Shown here: one piece after another, positions 56,505 through 64,000 of the stretch | How positions within the stretch are numbered: position 1 is the first letter of the stretch | Layout of the letters: every line of letters begins with the position of its first letter | NCBI RefSeq assembly: GCF_001656295.1 | Contig: NZ_LXHE01000022.1 | Coordinates: 55,124-119,123 of the forward strand | Source of the DNA: Moraxella catarrhalis | GTDB lineage: Bacteria > Pseudomonadota > Gammaproteobacteria > Pseudomonadales > Moraxellaceae | Direction of reading: 5' to 3' | Length of the DNA: 64,000 bases | Translations under genes and position numbers: made by a program | The notes under the pieces: generated by a model | Databases searched by the model: none | What the model was told of the DNA's origin: nothing | Seen by the model: only the letters and a program-made list of their open reading frames with translations

Positions 56505-56863
56505 AATTTCATCCTAAAAAGTTTACAGTTGTAATCTTGCTATTGTAACAAATTATTCCAAAACTTAGGGAAATTTTCCCAAAATTTTCATAAAAATAGG
56601 TGAAAATGACCAAAGATAGATAAGGATTGACCAAATATTGAGTTATTCATCAATTGGCGACGGTATTTATGAACATTTAATAACATTTATGTTGTATATT
56701 ATCACTAGGCGTAGTTTAGTTTTTGTGATAATCTTTAGAAGATAATTTTTATGACAATTTTCACACAATTAATGAGGTTGGGCATACGATAGATAAAAGT
56801 AAATTGACTTTTTGTATTTTATGTCAAAACCTGAATCTTAATACCAAAACCATGGAGTAACTG
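56505..56863. other. 359-base AT-rich divergent intergenic region
   Basis: No gene is seen. TTGACT at 56804-56809 is a possible -35 for the downstream gene, without a clear -10. GGAG sits eight bases before its ATG. Several short A/T runs are present; nothing else is recognised. Confidence 0.4.
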
Positions 56864-59137
56864 ATGACAAAATCAAATAAAAAATCCGCCCACAAAGCCG
56901 CCAAAAAAACACAGCACAGCTACAATGATCAAGTCAAAGAATTAGCCCAAGAAGTGGCTGAGCATGACGATGTTGAAATCGTTGCTGAAGTAGATATCGA
57001 AAATCAAGCCGTCTCTGATGTGCTGATCATTCGAGATACTGATGCGAGCGACGCTGCCGATGCTAAAGCCAATGACCTAGCAGATCAAGCTGAGGACGCC
57101 TCTGAAGCAGTTGAGACTTTGGTGGATGATGCTAAGCAACAAGCCGAAGAAGTCAAAGAAGATGCTAAGAATAAAGCACAAAATCTGCAAGACAAAGCAT
57201 CTGAAAAACTTGAGTCTGCCAAAGAAGCTGTTCAAGATAATGTCGATCAAGCTAAGGAACAAGTAGCATCTTTGCAACAAACTGCCGAAGAAAAAGCTGA
57301 AGACCTCAAAGCTCAAGCCCAAGATAAGGTAGAGGAAGCTCAAAGCTTGGTTGAGGATAAAGTCGAAGACATCAAGGCTCAAGCTGAGTCTTTGCAAGAA
57401 GATGCTGCCGATAAAGTTGATGCGTTAAAACAAGCGGCCAGTGATAAAGTCGAGGCTGCCAAAGCTGAAGCTGAATCGCTAAAAGATGACGCTGCTCAAA
57501 AATTTGACTCAGCCAAACAAGCGGTTGAAGACAAGGTAGAAGCCATCAAAGAGCAAGTCCTCGATCAGGTCGACTCGCTAAAAGACGATGCTGATCAAGA
57601 TGATACTGATCAAGACGACACCGATCAAGATCAAGAAAAACAGACCCTAAAAGATAAGGCAGTGCAAGCTGCTGCCGCTGCTAAGCGTAAAGTTGAAGAT
57701 GTCGTCGATGATGTCAAACACACCACCGAATCTTTCAAAAATACCGCAAGCGAAAAAATAGATGAGATTAAGCAAGCTGCTTTGGATAAAACAGAAGAGG
57801 TAAAATCTCAGCTTAGCCAAAAAGCAGACGCTTTAAAATCTTCAGGCGAAGAGCTCAAACAAAACGCCCAAACGGCTGCTGACGATGCCATTACAGAAGC
57901 TCAAGCTGCTGTCGTCAGTGGTTCGGTCGCTGCTGCTGATTCAGCGCAATCAACAGCTCAAAGCGCAAAAGACAAACTCAATCAGCTTTTTGAACAAGGT
58001 AAATCTGCCTTGGATGAAAAAGTTCAAGAATTGGGCGAGAAATTTGGTGCCACTGATAAAATTAATGAAGTCAGCGAAAATGTCGATTTGGCGACACAAG
58101 TCATCAAAGAAGAAGCGCAGGCACTACAGGTTAGCGCTCAAGAATCCCTGCAAGCTGCCAAAGCGGCTGGCGAAGAGTATGAAGCCACGCATAAAGATAA
58201 GGGCTTGACTGCCAAACTTGGTAAAGTGGGCGCCTATTTATCTGGCATGTATGGTGTTAGCCAAAATAAAACCAAGCATTATCAAGGCGTTGACTTGGAT
58301 CGCGGAAGTTTTGATACAGATGCGTTTCATGCCCAAAGTAGCTTTTTTGCAGGACAAGTATTTGGTGCTAAAGCAGTCGCGGCTAAGAATGTGGCGGCTA
58401 AAGTCGTTCCTCAATCTAAATTTGAAGCCATCAGCGAATCAGTCTATAACAAAGTGGCTGAATGGTCGAATACATGGGCAATCAAAGACCTTAAAAACGA
58501 TCCAAGATTTGATTTAATCGATACTATGAATGCCCAAGAGCGTGATGCTTTTGCTGAAGACGTCTCTAATCAAAACCGTGCGCTTGCAACGCTTGGTGGT
58601 GTGGCAGGCTTAGCAGGCTTAAAAGGTGTGCTTGCTGATGCAGCTTGGCTATTGATGGTATCTTTGCGCACTGTTTATCAGATGTCAGCAATTTATGATC
58701 AGCCATTGACTGGTAAAGAAGGCGCCAAGAAGGCTTATGGTGTGCTGTCAGGCGCCAATCTTGAAAAACTTCAAGAAAAGCAAGTGATTTTGACAGCGTT
58801 GGCTCTAGGAAGTAGTATGCTTGCCAATGCTCAGCATACTGGAATCAAAGCGCAGCTTGATGCGTTAGCTGAGCGCTACCGCGAAAGTCAGCCTTATGCT
58901 AAGCAATTTATGGATTTGGATAAATATATCAATTTAGATAATCTCAATCCAAATTGGTTAAACAAGATTCTACCAATTTCAGCAGTGGCAGTGGGTGCTC
59001 ATTATAATAATGAGCTGATTGATGAGGTGATTGGTACAGCGATGGCAACCTTTTCAGCCAGTTTTAATCAAAGTCACACCTTGATTTCTGACTCAGCTGA
59101 AAATACTGAAAACCAAGAATCAACCACTGAAGAGTAA
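56864..59137 (+). CDS. Long helical-repeat protein with C-terminal EcsC domain
   Basis: A 757-residue protein with no signal peptide. Residues 1-60 are basic then acidic. About residues 60-445 are an uninterrupted Ala/Lys/Glu/Asp/Gln-rich amphipathic helical region with 11- or 22-residue periodicity (DAKQQAEEVKEDAKNKAQNLQ, QAQDKVEEAQSLVEDKVEDI and similar), resembling LEA or apolipoprotein-like repeats, broken once by an Asp-rich insert (about 240-262, DQDDTDQDDTDQ). About 455-740 is an EcsC-family domain (LDRGSFDTDAFHAQSSFFAG ... LKNDPRFDLIDTMNAQERDAF ... LAALGGVAGLAGLKGVL...). EcsC domains are of unknown biochemical role. The combination suggests a membrane-surface or stress protein. It is convergent with the str operon hairpin only downstream. 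Confidence 0.8.
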   Translation: MTKSNKKSAHKAAKKTQHSYNDQVKELAQEVAEHDDVEIVAEVDIENQAVSDVLIIRDTDASDAADAKANDLADQAEDASEAVETLVDDAKQQAEEVKEDAKNKAQNLQDKASEKLESAKEAVQDNVDQAKEQVASLQQTAEEKAEDLKAQAQDKVEEAQSLVEDKVEDIKAQAESLQEDAADKVDALKQAASDKVEAAKAEAESLKDDAAQKFDSAKQAVEDKVEAIKEQVLDQVDSLKDDADQDDTDQDDTDQDQEKQTLKDKAVQAAAAAKRKVEDVVDDVKHTTESFKNTASEKIDEIKQAALDKTEEVKSQLSQKADALKSSGEELKQNAQTAADDAITEAQAAVVSGSVAAADSAQSTAQSAKDKLNQLFEQGKSALDEKVQELGEKFGATDKINEVSENVDLATQVIKEEAQALQVSAQESLQAAKAAGEEYEATHKDKGLTAKLGKVGAYLSGMYGVSQNKTKHYQGVDLDRGSFDTDAFHAQSSFFAGQVFGAKAVAAKNVAAKVVPQSKFEAISESVYNKVAEWSNTWAIKDLKNDPRFDLIDTMNAQERDAFAEDVSNQNRALATLGGVAGLAGLKGVLADAAWLLMVSLRTVYQMSAIYDQPLTGKEGAKKAYGVLSGANLEKLQEKQVILTALALGSSMLANAQHTGIKAQLDALAERYRESQPYAKQFMDLDKYINLDNLNPNWLNKILPISAVAVGAHYNNELIDEVIGTAMATFSASFNQSHTLISDSAENTENQESTTEE

Positions 59138-59142
59138 TATAA

Positions 59143-59179
59143 AAATCGCTATCAGAGAATTATGTTTTGATAGCGATTT
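59143..59179 (+). terminator. Hairpin after the EcsC-domain gene
   Basis: AAATCGCTATCA and TGATAGCGATTT pair perfectly over 12 bases, followed by only TTTG then AATTATT. Confidence 0.75.
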
Positions 59180-59221
59180 GAATTATTCTCATCAAAAACC
59201 TAACTTATTTTATAGGGCTGC

Positions 59222-59250
59222 TTGAAGTTTTCTTGATTTAGCCCTATAAT
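59222..59250 (+). promoter_or_regulatory. Sigma70-type promoter of the str operon
   Basis: TTGAAG (59222-59227) and TATAAT (59245-59250) are spaced 17 bases apart, about 100 bases before rpsL. Confidence 0.75.
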
Positions 59251-59353
59251 ATATTGCCCCAAATGGGGATTTACGTTATTGGTTGAAAGTGCCAACTTAG
59301 ATTGGCGCTTTGCTGATGGCGAATTTTTAACAACAACGGGAGAAAATTGCCCT

Positions 59354-59728
59354 ATGGCAACTACAAACCAGCTAATCCGCAAGGGTCGCACAACCATCAA
59401 GGAAAAATCAAAAGTTCCTGCGTTGCAAGCGTGCCCACAGCGTCGTGGCGTGTGTACTCGTGTTTACACCACCACACCAAAAAAACCTAACTCAGCCATG
59501 CGTAAAGTTTGCCGTGTACGCTTGACCTCAGGTTATGAAGTTTCTAGCTACATCGGTGGTGAAGGTCACAACCTTCAAGAGCATAGCGTTGTGCTAATCC
59601 GTGGTGGTCGTGTTAAGGACTTGCCAGGTGTGCGCTATCATACCGTACGCGGTGCACTTGACTGTGCAGGTGTGAAAGATCGTAAGCAAGGCCGTTCTAA
59701 ATACGGCGCTAAGCGTCCTAAGGCCTAA
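59354..59728 (+). CDS. rpsL: 30S ribosomal protein S12
   Basis: A 124-residue S12 starting [12 protein letters not shown] (GGGAG upstream; a longer in-frame start at 59279 is discarded). [19 protein letters not shown] and [14 protein letters not shown] carry the Lys residues (about 43 and 88) at the streptomycin-sensitivity positions, which look wild type. It maintains decoding accuracy. First gene of the str operon. Confidence 0.98.
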   Translation: MATTNQLIRKGRTTIKEKSKVPALQACPQRRGVCTRVYTTTPKKPNSAMRKVCRVRLTSGYEVSSYIGGEGHNLQEHSVVLIRGGRVKDLPGVRYHTVRGALDCAGVKDRKQGRSKYGAKRPKA

Positions 59729-59847
59729 TCATTTGCCTAAGACATTTTTGCGTGAATCAGGGTTTGGTGTGTCAAACCCAATCATGCAGTAAGGCTGGTT
59801 AAACCTAGCTTTATACCAGATAATCCTGAAGAGATAAGGAAACTATT

Positions 59848-60321
59848 ATGCCAAGACGTCGTGTCGTCGCTGCCCGTGAAATTCTACCAGATCCTAAATT
59901 CGGCAGCCAAACAATCGCTAAATTCATCAACCATGTGATGGTTGATGGTAAAAAATCAGTTGCAGAAAAAATCGTTTATGGTGCGCTTGAGGCAGTTGTT
60001 GCCAAAAAGAACATCCAAGATCCTGTAGCTTTTTTTGAAGAAGTGTTAGAAAATGTTCGCCCAACCGTCGAAGTTAAAGCTCGCCGCGTTGGTGGTGCTA
60101 CCTATCAAGTACCTATGGAAGTACGCCCATCCCGTCGTACTGCCTTGGCTATGCGTTGGTTAGCCGATGCTGCTTCAAAGCGTTCTGAAAAATCAATGGC
60201 TCTACGCCTAGCTGGTGAGCTAAATGATGCTTCAGAAGGTAAAGGTGCAGCCATTAAAAAACGTGATGATGTTCACCGTATGGCGGACGCAAACAAAGCG
60301 TTTTCACACTATCGTTTCTAA
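59848..60321 (+). CDS. rpsG: 30S ribosomal protein S7
   Basis: A 157-residue S7 ([20 protein letters not shown] ... [26 protein letters not shown] ... [13 protein letters not shown]). It binds 16S rRNA in the head of the 30S subunit. The 119-base rpsL-rpsG spacer has a small hairpin (GGGTTTG at 59760, CAAACCC at 59773), in the place where S7 autoregulates in E. coli; whether this is the S7 site is inference. Confidence 0.98.
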   Translation: MPRRRVVAAREILPDPKFGSQTIAKFINHVMVDGKKSVAEKIVYGALEAVVAKKNIQDPVAFFEEVLENVRPTVEVKARRVGGATYQVPMEVRPSRRTALAMRWLADAASKRSEKSMALRLAGELNDASEGKGAAIKKRDDVHRMADANKAFSHYRF

Positions 60322-60472
60322 TTGGGAATTGATCAAAGATTTTTTGATACATTCTCTGTTGCGATTGTTTATGAAAATTTATTTCAAAAACAATACTCAA
60401 AAATCTGTGTGGCTGTGATCGTTAGCAGCCAACAGATTTACCAAATTAAACAGAATTTTTCTAGGAAAAATT

Positions 60473-62599
60473 ATGGCTCGTACAACCCCTATTAGCCGCT
60501 ATCGTAACATCGGTATCTCGGCACACATTGACGCAGGTAAGACTACTACTTCTGAGCGTATTTTGTTCTACACAGGTGTATCACACAAACTTGGTGAGGT
60601 GCATGATGGTGCTGCCACCATGGACTGGATGGAGCAAGAGCAAGAGCGTGGTATTACCATTACTTCTGCTGCCACCACAGCTTTTTGGTCAGGCATGGCT
60701 AATCAATTTAAAGAACACCGTGTTAACGTTATTGACACCCCAGGTCACGTTGATTTCACTGTAGAAGTTGAGCGTTCTATGCGTGTTCTTGACGGTGCTT
60801 GCATGGTTTATTGTGCTGTTGGTGGCGTACAACCACAGTCTGAAACTGTATGGCGTCAGGCTAACAAATATAAAGTACCTCGCTTGGCATTTGTGAATAA
60901 AATGGACCGTACAGGTGCAAATTTCTTCCGTGTTGTTGAGCAGATGAAAACTCGCTTAGGTGCAAGCCCTGTACCAATCGTTATTCCTATCGGTTCAGAA
61001 GAAAACTTTACTGGTGTGGTTGACTTGATCGAGATGAAATCTATCATCTGGGATGAAGCGTCTCAAGGTATGAAGTTTGAATATGGCGAAATCCCAGCAG
61101 ATTTAGTTGATACTGCCGAAGAATGGCGAACCAACATGATTGAAGCTGCCGCTGAGGCATCTGAAGAGCTGATGGATAAATACCTTGAAGAAGGTGAATT
61201 ATCAAAAGAAGATATCGTTGCAGGTTTGCGTATCCGTACTTTGGCGAGCGAAATTCAGCCGATGCTATGCGGATCAGCATTCAAGAACAAAGGTGTACAG
61301 CGTATGCTAGATGCTGTCATCGAGTTCTTACCAGCACCTGATGATGTTGAAGCAATTAAAGGCATTTTGGATGATAAAGCCGAAACTGAAGCTTCTCGTG
61401 AAGCCTCTGATGATGCACCTTTTTCAGCATTGGCATTCAAAATCATGAATGATAAGTATGTTGGTAACTTGACATTCGTTCGTGTTTATTCTGGTGTTGT
61501 TAAGCAAGGCGATAGCGTTTATAACCCTGTTAAGATGAAGCGTGAGCGTATCGGTCGTATCGTACAGATGCACGCCAACGAACAAAAAGAAGTTGATGAG
61601 ATTCGTGCAGGTGATATCGCAGCTTTGGTAGGTATGAAAGATGTAACCACTGGTGACACGCTGTGTGACAATGATAACATCATCACTCTAGAGCGTATGG
61701 AATTCCCAGAGCCAGTAATTTCTTTAGCGGTTGAGCCAAAAACAAAAGCTGACCAAGAAAAAATGTCAGTTGCTTTGGGTCGCCTAGCAAAAGAAGACCC
61801 TTCATTCCGTGTACGCACAGATGAAGAATCAGGTCAAACGATTATTTCAGGTATGGGTGAGCTTCACCTTGATATCATCGTTGATCGTATGAAGCGTGAA
61901 TTTAATGTTGAAGCTAATATTGGCGCACCTCAGGTTGCTTATCGTGAAACGATTCGCCAATCGGTGGAAGTTGAAGGTAAGTTCGTTCGTCAAACAGGTG
62001 GTCGTGGTAAATTTGGTCATGTTTGGTTGCGTCTTGAACCACTTGATCCAACAGGCGATGTGGAATACGAATTTAACGAAGAAATTGTTGGCGGTGTAGT
62101 TCCAAAAGAATACCATGCAGCAGTTGATAAAGGTATCCAAGAGCGTATGAAAAATGGCGTTATCGCAGGATATCCAGTTGTTGGTATCAAGGCAACTTTA
62201 TATGATGGTTCTTATCATGATGTTGACTCTGATGAGCTATCATTTAAGATGGCAGGTTCTATGGCGTTCAAAAAAGGCTTTCTACAAGCCAATCCAGCGC
62301 TACTTGAGCCTATCATGAAAGTTGAAGTAGAAACTCCTGAAGACTACATGGGTGACATCATGGGTGACTTGAACCGCCGTCGCGGTATGGTTCAAGGCAT
62401 GGATGATCTGCCAGGCGGCACCAAGTCAATCCGTGCAGAAGTACCATTGGCTGAAATGTTTGGCTATGCAACACAAATGCGCTCAATGTCTCAAGGTCGT
62501 GCAACTTACTCAATGGAATTCTTGAAATACCAAGAAACTCCGAAGAACGTTGCTGACGAGATTATTAAGAAATTTACAGCTAAGGACGATGACGAGTAA
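60473..62599 (+). CDS. fusA: Elongation factor G
   Basis: A 708-residue translational GTPase: [14 protein letters not shown] (P-loop), [34 protein letters not shown], then domains II-V with [18 protein letters not shown] and [18 protein letters not shown]. It drives tRNA/mRNA translocation. It lies in the conserved place after rpsG. Confidence 0.98.
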   Translation: MARTTPISRYRNIGISAHIDAGKTTTSERILFYTGVSHKLGEVHDGAATMDWMEQEQERGITITSAATTAFWSGMANQFKEHRVNVIDTPGHVDFTVEVERSMRVLDGACMVYCAVGGVQPQSETVWRQANKYKVPRLAFVNKMDRTGANFFRVVEQMKTRLGASPVPIVIPIGSEENFTGVVDLIEMKSIIWDEASQGMKFEYGEIPADLVDTAEEWRTNMIEAAAEASEELMDKYLEEGELSKEDIVAGLRIRTLASEIQPMLCGSAFKNKGVQRMLDAVIEFLPAPDDVEAIKGILDDKAETEASREASDDAPFSALAFKIMNDKYVGNLTFVRVYSGVVKQGDSVYNPVKMKRERIGRIVQMHANEQKEVDEIRAGDIAALVGMKDVTTGDTLCDNDNIITLERMEFPEPVISLAVEPKTKADQEKMSVALGRLAKEDPSFRVRTDEESGQTIISGMGELHLDIIVDRMKREFNVEANIGAPQVAYRETIRQSVEVEGKFVRQTGGRGKFGHVWLRLEPLDPTGDVEYEFNEEIVGGVVPKEYHAAVDKGIQERMKNGVIAGYPVVGIKATLYDGSYHDVDSDELSFKMAGSMAFKKGFLQANPALLEPIMKVEVETPEDYMGDIMGDLNRRRGMVQGMDDLPGGTKSIRAEVPLAEMFGYATQMRSMSQGRATYSMEFLKYQETPKNVADEIIKKFTAKDDDE

Positions 62600-62630
62600 T
62601 TCATCATCTGTTAGCGGTAGTGTATTACCA

Positions 62631-62657
62631 GATACCATCTGATGGTCAGATGGTATC
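62631..62657. other. Perfect 12-base intercistronic hairpin between fusA and tuf
   Basis: GATACCATCTGA and TCAGATGGTATC pair perfectly with the 3-base loop TGG, about 30 bases after the fusA stop and 65 before the tuf ATG. It has no T-run, so processing, attenuation or mRNA stabilisation fits better than termination. Confidence 0.8.
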
Positions 62658-62721
62658 GCAAATTAAATTTTAACAATGTTGCGATCTGACTGTATGATCG
62701 CATATACTCGAGGAAACCATC

Positions 62722-63912
62722 ATGGCAAAGGCCAAGTTTGAACGTGTAAAACCACACGTAAACGTTGGTACCATCGGTCACGTTGACCATGGTAAAACCA
62801 CTCTAACTGCTGCTATCGCAACCGTTGCTGCTAAGCACCACGGTGGTGAAGCAAAAGACTACGCTGCTATCGACTCTGCCCCTGAAGAAAAAGCACGTGG
62901 TATTACTATTAACACATCTCACATCGAGTATGACACAGAAGCTCGTCACTACGCACATGTAGACTGCCCAGGCCACGCTGACTATGTTAAAAACATGATC
63001 ACAGGTGCTGCACAGATGGACGGCGCAATCTTGGTTGTTTCTGCAACTGACGGCCCAATGCCACAAACTCGTGAGCACATCCTACTGTCTCGTCAGGTTG
63101 GTGTACCATATATCATGGTATTCATGAACAAGTGCGACATGGTAGATGATGAAGAGCTACTAGAATTGGTTGAAATGGAAGTTCGTGAACTTCTATCTGA
63201 CTATGACTTCCCAGGTGATGACACCCCAATCATCAAAGGTTCAGCACTAGAAGCATTGAATGGTTCTGACGGTAAATATGGTGAGCCTGCTGTTCTAGAA
63301 CTACTAGACACGCTAGATTCATACATCCCAGAGCCTGAGCGTGACATCGATAAGTCATTCCTAATGCCAATCGAAGATGTCTTCTCAATCTCAGGTCGTG
63401 GTACTGTTGTAACTGGCCGTGTTGAATCAGGCATTATTAAAGTTGGTGATGAAATTGAAATCATCGGTATCAAACCAACTACTAAAACCACTTGTACTGG
63501 TGTTGAAATGTTCCGTAAGCTGCTAGACGAAGGTCGTGCAGGTGAGAACTGTGGTATCCTACTACGTGGTACTAAGCGTGAAGAAGTTCAACGTGGTCAA
63601 GTATTGGCTAAGCCAGGTTCAATCACCCCACACACCAAGTTTGATGCAGAAGTATACGTGCTATCAAAAGAAGAAGGTGGTCGTCATACCCCATTCCTAA
63701 ATGGCTATCGTCCACAGTTCTACTTCCGTACCACAGACGTAACTGGTGCCATCACCCTACAAGAAGGCACTGAAATGGTTATGCCAGGTGATAACGTTGA
63801 GATGAGCGTTGAGCTAATCCACCCAATCGCCATGGACAAAGGTCTACGCTTTGCAATCCGTGAAGGCGGCCGTACTGTTGGTGCTGGTGTTGTTGCTAAC
63901 GTTAAAGACTGA
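62722..63912 (+). CDS. tuf: Elongation factor Tu
   Basis: A 396-residue GTPase carrying aminoacyl-tRNA to the ribosome. It has [52 protein letters not shown] and MNKCDMVDD, then the barrel domains with [23 protein letters not shown] and the C-terminal [23 protein letters not shown] precedes the ATG. Last gene of the str operon here; leucine is mostly CTA, as expected for a gene with strong codon bias in this genome. A second tuf copy may exist outside the window. Confidence 0.98.
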   Translation: MAKAKFERVKPHVNVGTIGHVDHGKTTLTAAIATVAAKHHGGEAKDYAAIDSAPEEKARGITINTSHIEYDTEARHYAHVDCPGHADYVKNMITGAAQMDGAILVVSATDGPMPQTREHILLSRQVGVPYIMVFMNKCDMVDDEELLELVEMEVRELLSDYDFPGDDTPIIKGSALEALNGSDGKYGEPAVLELLDTLDSYIPEPERDIDKSFLMPIEDVFSISGRGTVVTGRVESGIIKVGDEIEIIGIKPTTKTTCTGVEMFRKLLDEGRAGENCGILLRGTKREEVQRGQVLAKPGSITPHTKFDAEVYVLSKEEGGRHTPFLNGYRPQFYFRTTDVTGAITLQEGTEMVMPGDNVEMSVELIHPIAMDKGLRFAIREGGRTVGAGVVANVKD

Positions 63913-63945
63913 TTCTTTTTCAGTCATTAACCAGGCAATTGCCAC

Positions 63946-63977
63946 AAAAACCAAACTCGAAAGGGTTTGGTTTTTTT
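63946..63977 (+). terminator. Rho-independent terminator of the str operon
   Basis: AAAACCAAAC and GTTTGGTTTT pair around a short loop, followed by a T-run, 34 bases after the tuf stop. Confidence 0.93.
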
Positions 63978-64000
63978 ATGGGTGGTGGTTGGATTTTTTT

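Noticed and set aside
57077..57397. Phe/Leu-rich minus-strand frame with membrane-like composition
   Set aside because: It is the antisense image of the Lys/Glu-rich repeats in the EcsC-domain gene.
1..64000. CRISPR array or prophage
   Set aside because: No regularly spaced repeats, cas genes, integrase or phage structural genes were seen.

Overview
The window looks like a chromosomal segment of a Moraxella-type gammaproteobacterium (Moraxellaceae). Three things point there: an lbpB-lbpA-Slam lactoferrin-receptor locus in the Moraxella order; a hemA / TPR-lolB-ispE-tRNA-Gln-prs neighbourhood typical of the Moraxellaceae/Pseudomonadales; and moderately AT-rich DNA. The species cannot be fixed from sequence reading alone.

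Layout. 1-1.6 kb: end of a ygiB/ygiC-like pair (the glutathionylspermidine-synthase-like gene is cut by the window edge). 1.8-3.4 kb: ccmCDE (haem delivery for cytochrome c maturation). 3.4-6.2 kb: metNIQ methionine ABC importer. 6.3-10 kb: histidine kinase, response regulator and an orphan HlyD-type adaptor lipoprotein. 10.2-17.5 kb: cytochrome b561, prs, two identical tRNA-Gln genes, ispE, lolB, a TPR protein and divergent hemA. 17.5-21.1 kb: ETF-ubiquinone oxidoreductase, a DUF1285 protein and murI. 21.2-22.9 kb: a small accessory island made of a TnpB remnant, an orphan CdiA/FhaB-like C-terminus and a frameshifted candidate immunity gene. 23-43 kb: mainly housekeeping genes (lytic transglycosylase, msrA, cmoAB, pepD, corC, ygfZ, hemL, secA, lnt) plus small low-complexity lipoproteins. 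43.4-51.1 kb: a Fur-box-preceded lactoferrin receptor operon with its dedicated Slam exporter. 51.3-56.5 kb: a membrane-anchored Ala/Glu-rich protein, pepP, pabB and fabB. 56.9-59.1 kb: an unusual long helical-repeat + EcsC protein. 59.2-63.9 kb: the str operon rpsL-rpsG-fusA-tuf.

Common themes. Haem and iron recur: hemA and hemL give the C5 route to 5-aminolaevulinate, CcmCDE handles haem for c-type cytochromes, and LbpA/LbpB scavenge iron from host lactoferrin. The envelope lipoprotein pathway is also well represented: SecA, Lnt and LolB process and deliver lipoproteins, and Slam would flip LbpB to the cell surface.

The most novel-looking parts are the orphan toxin/immunity island next to a TnpB scar, the repeat-EcsC protein, the histidine kinase with a long insertion in its ATP-binding domain, and several perfect intergenic or gene-overlapping hairpins. 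All functional calls are from reading sequence; no database search was run.
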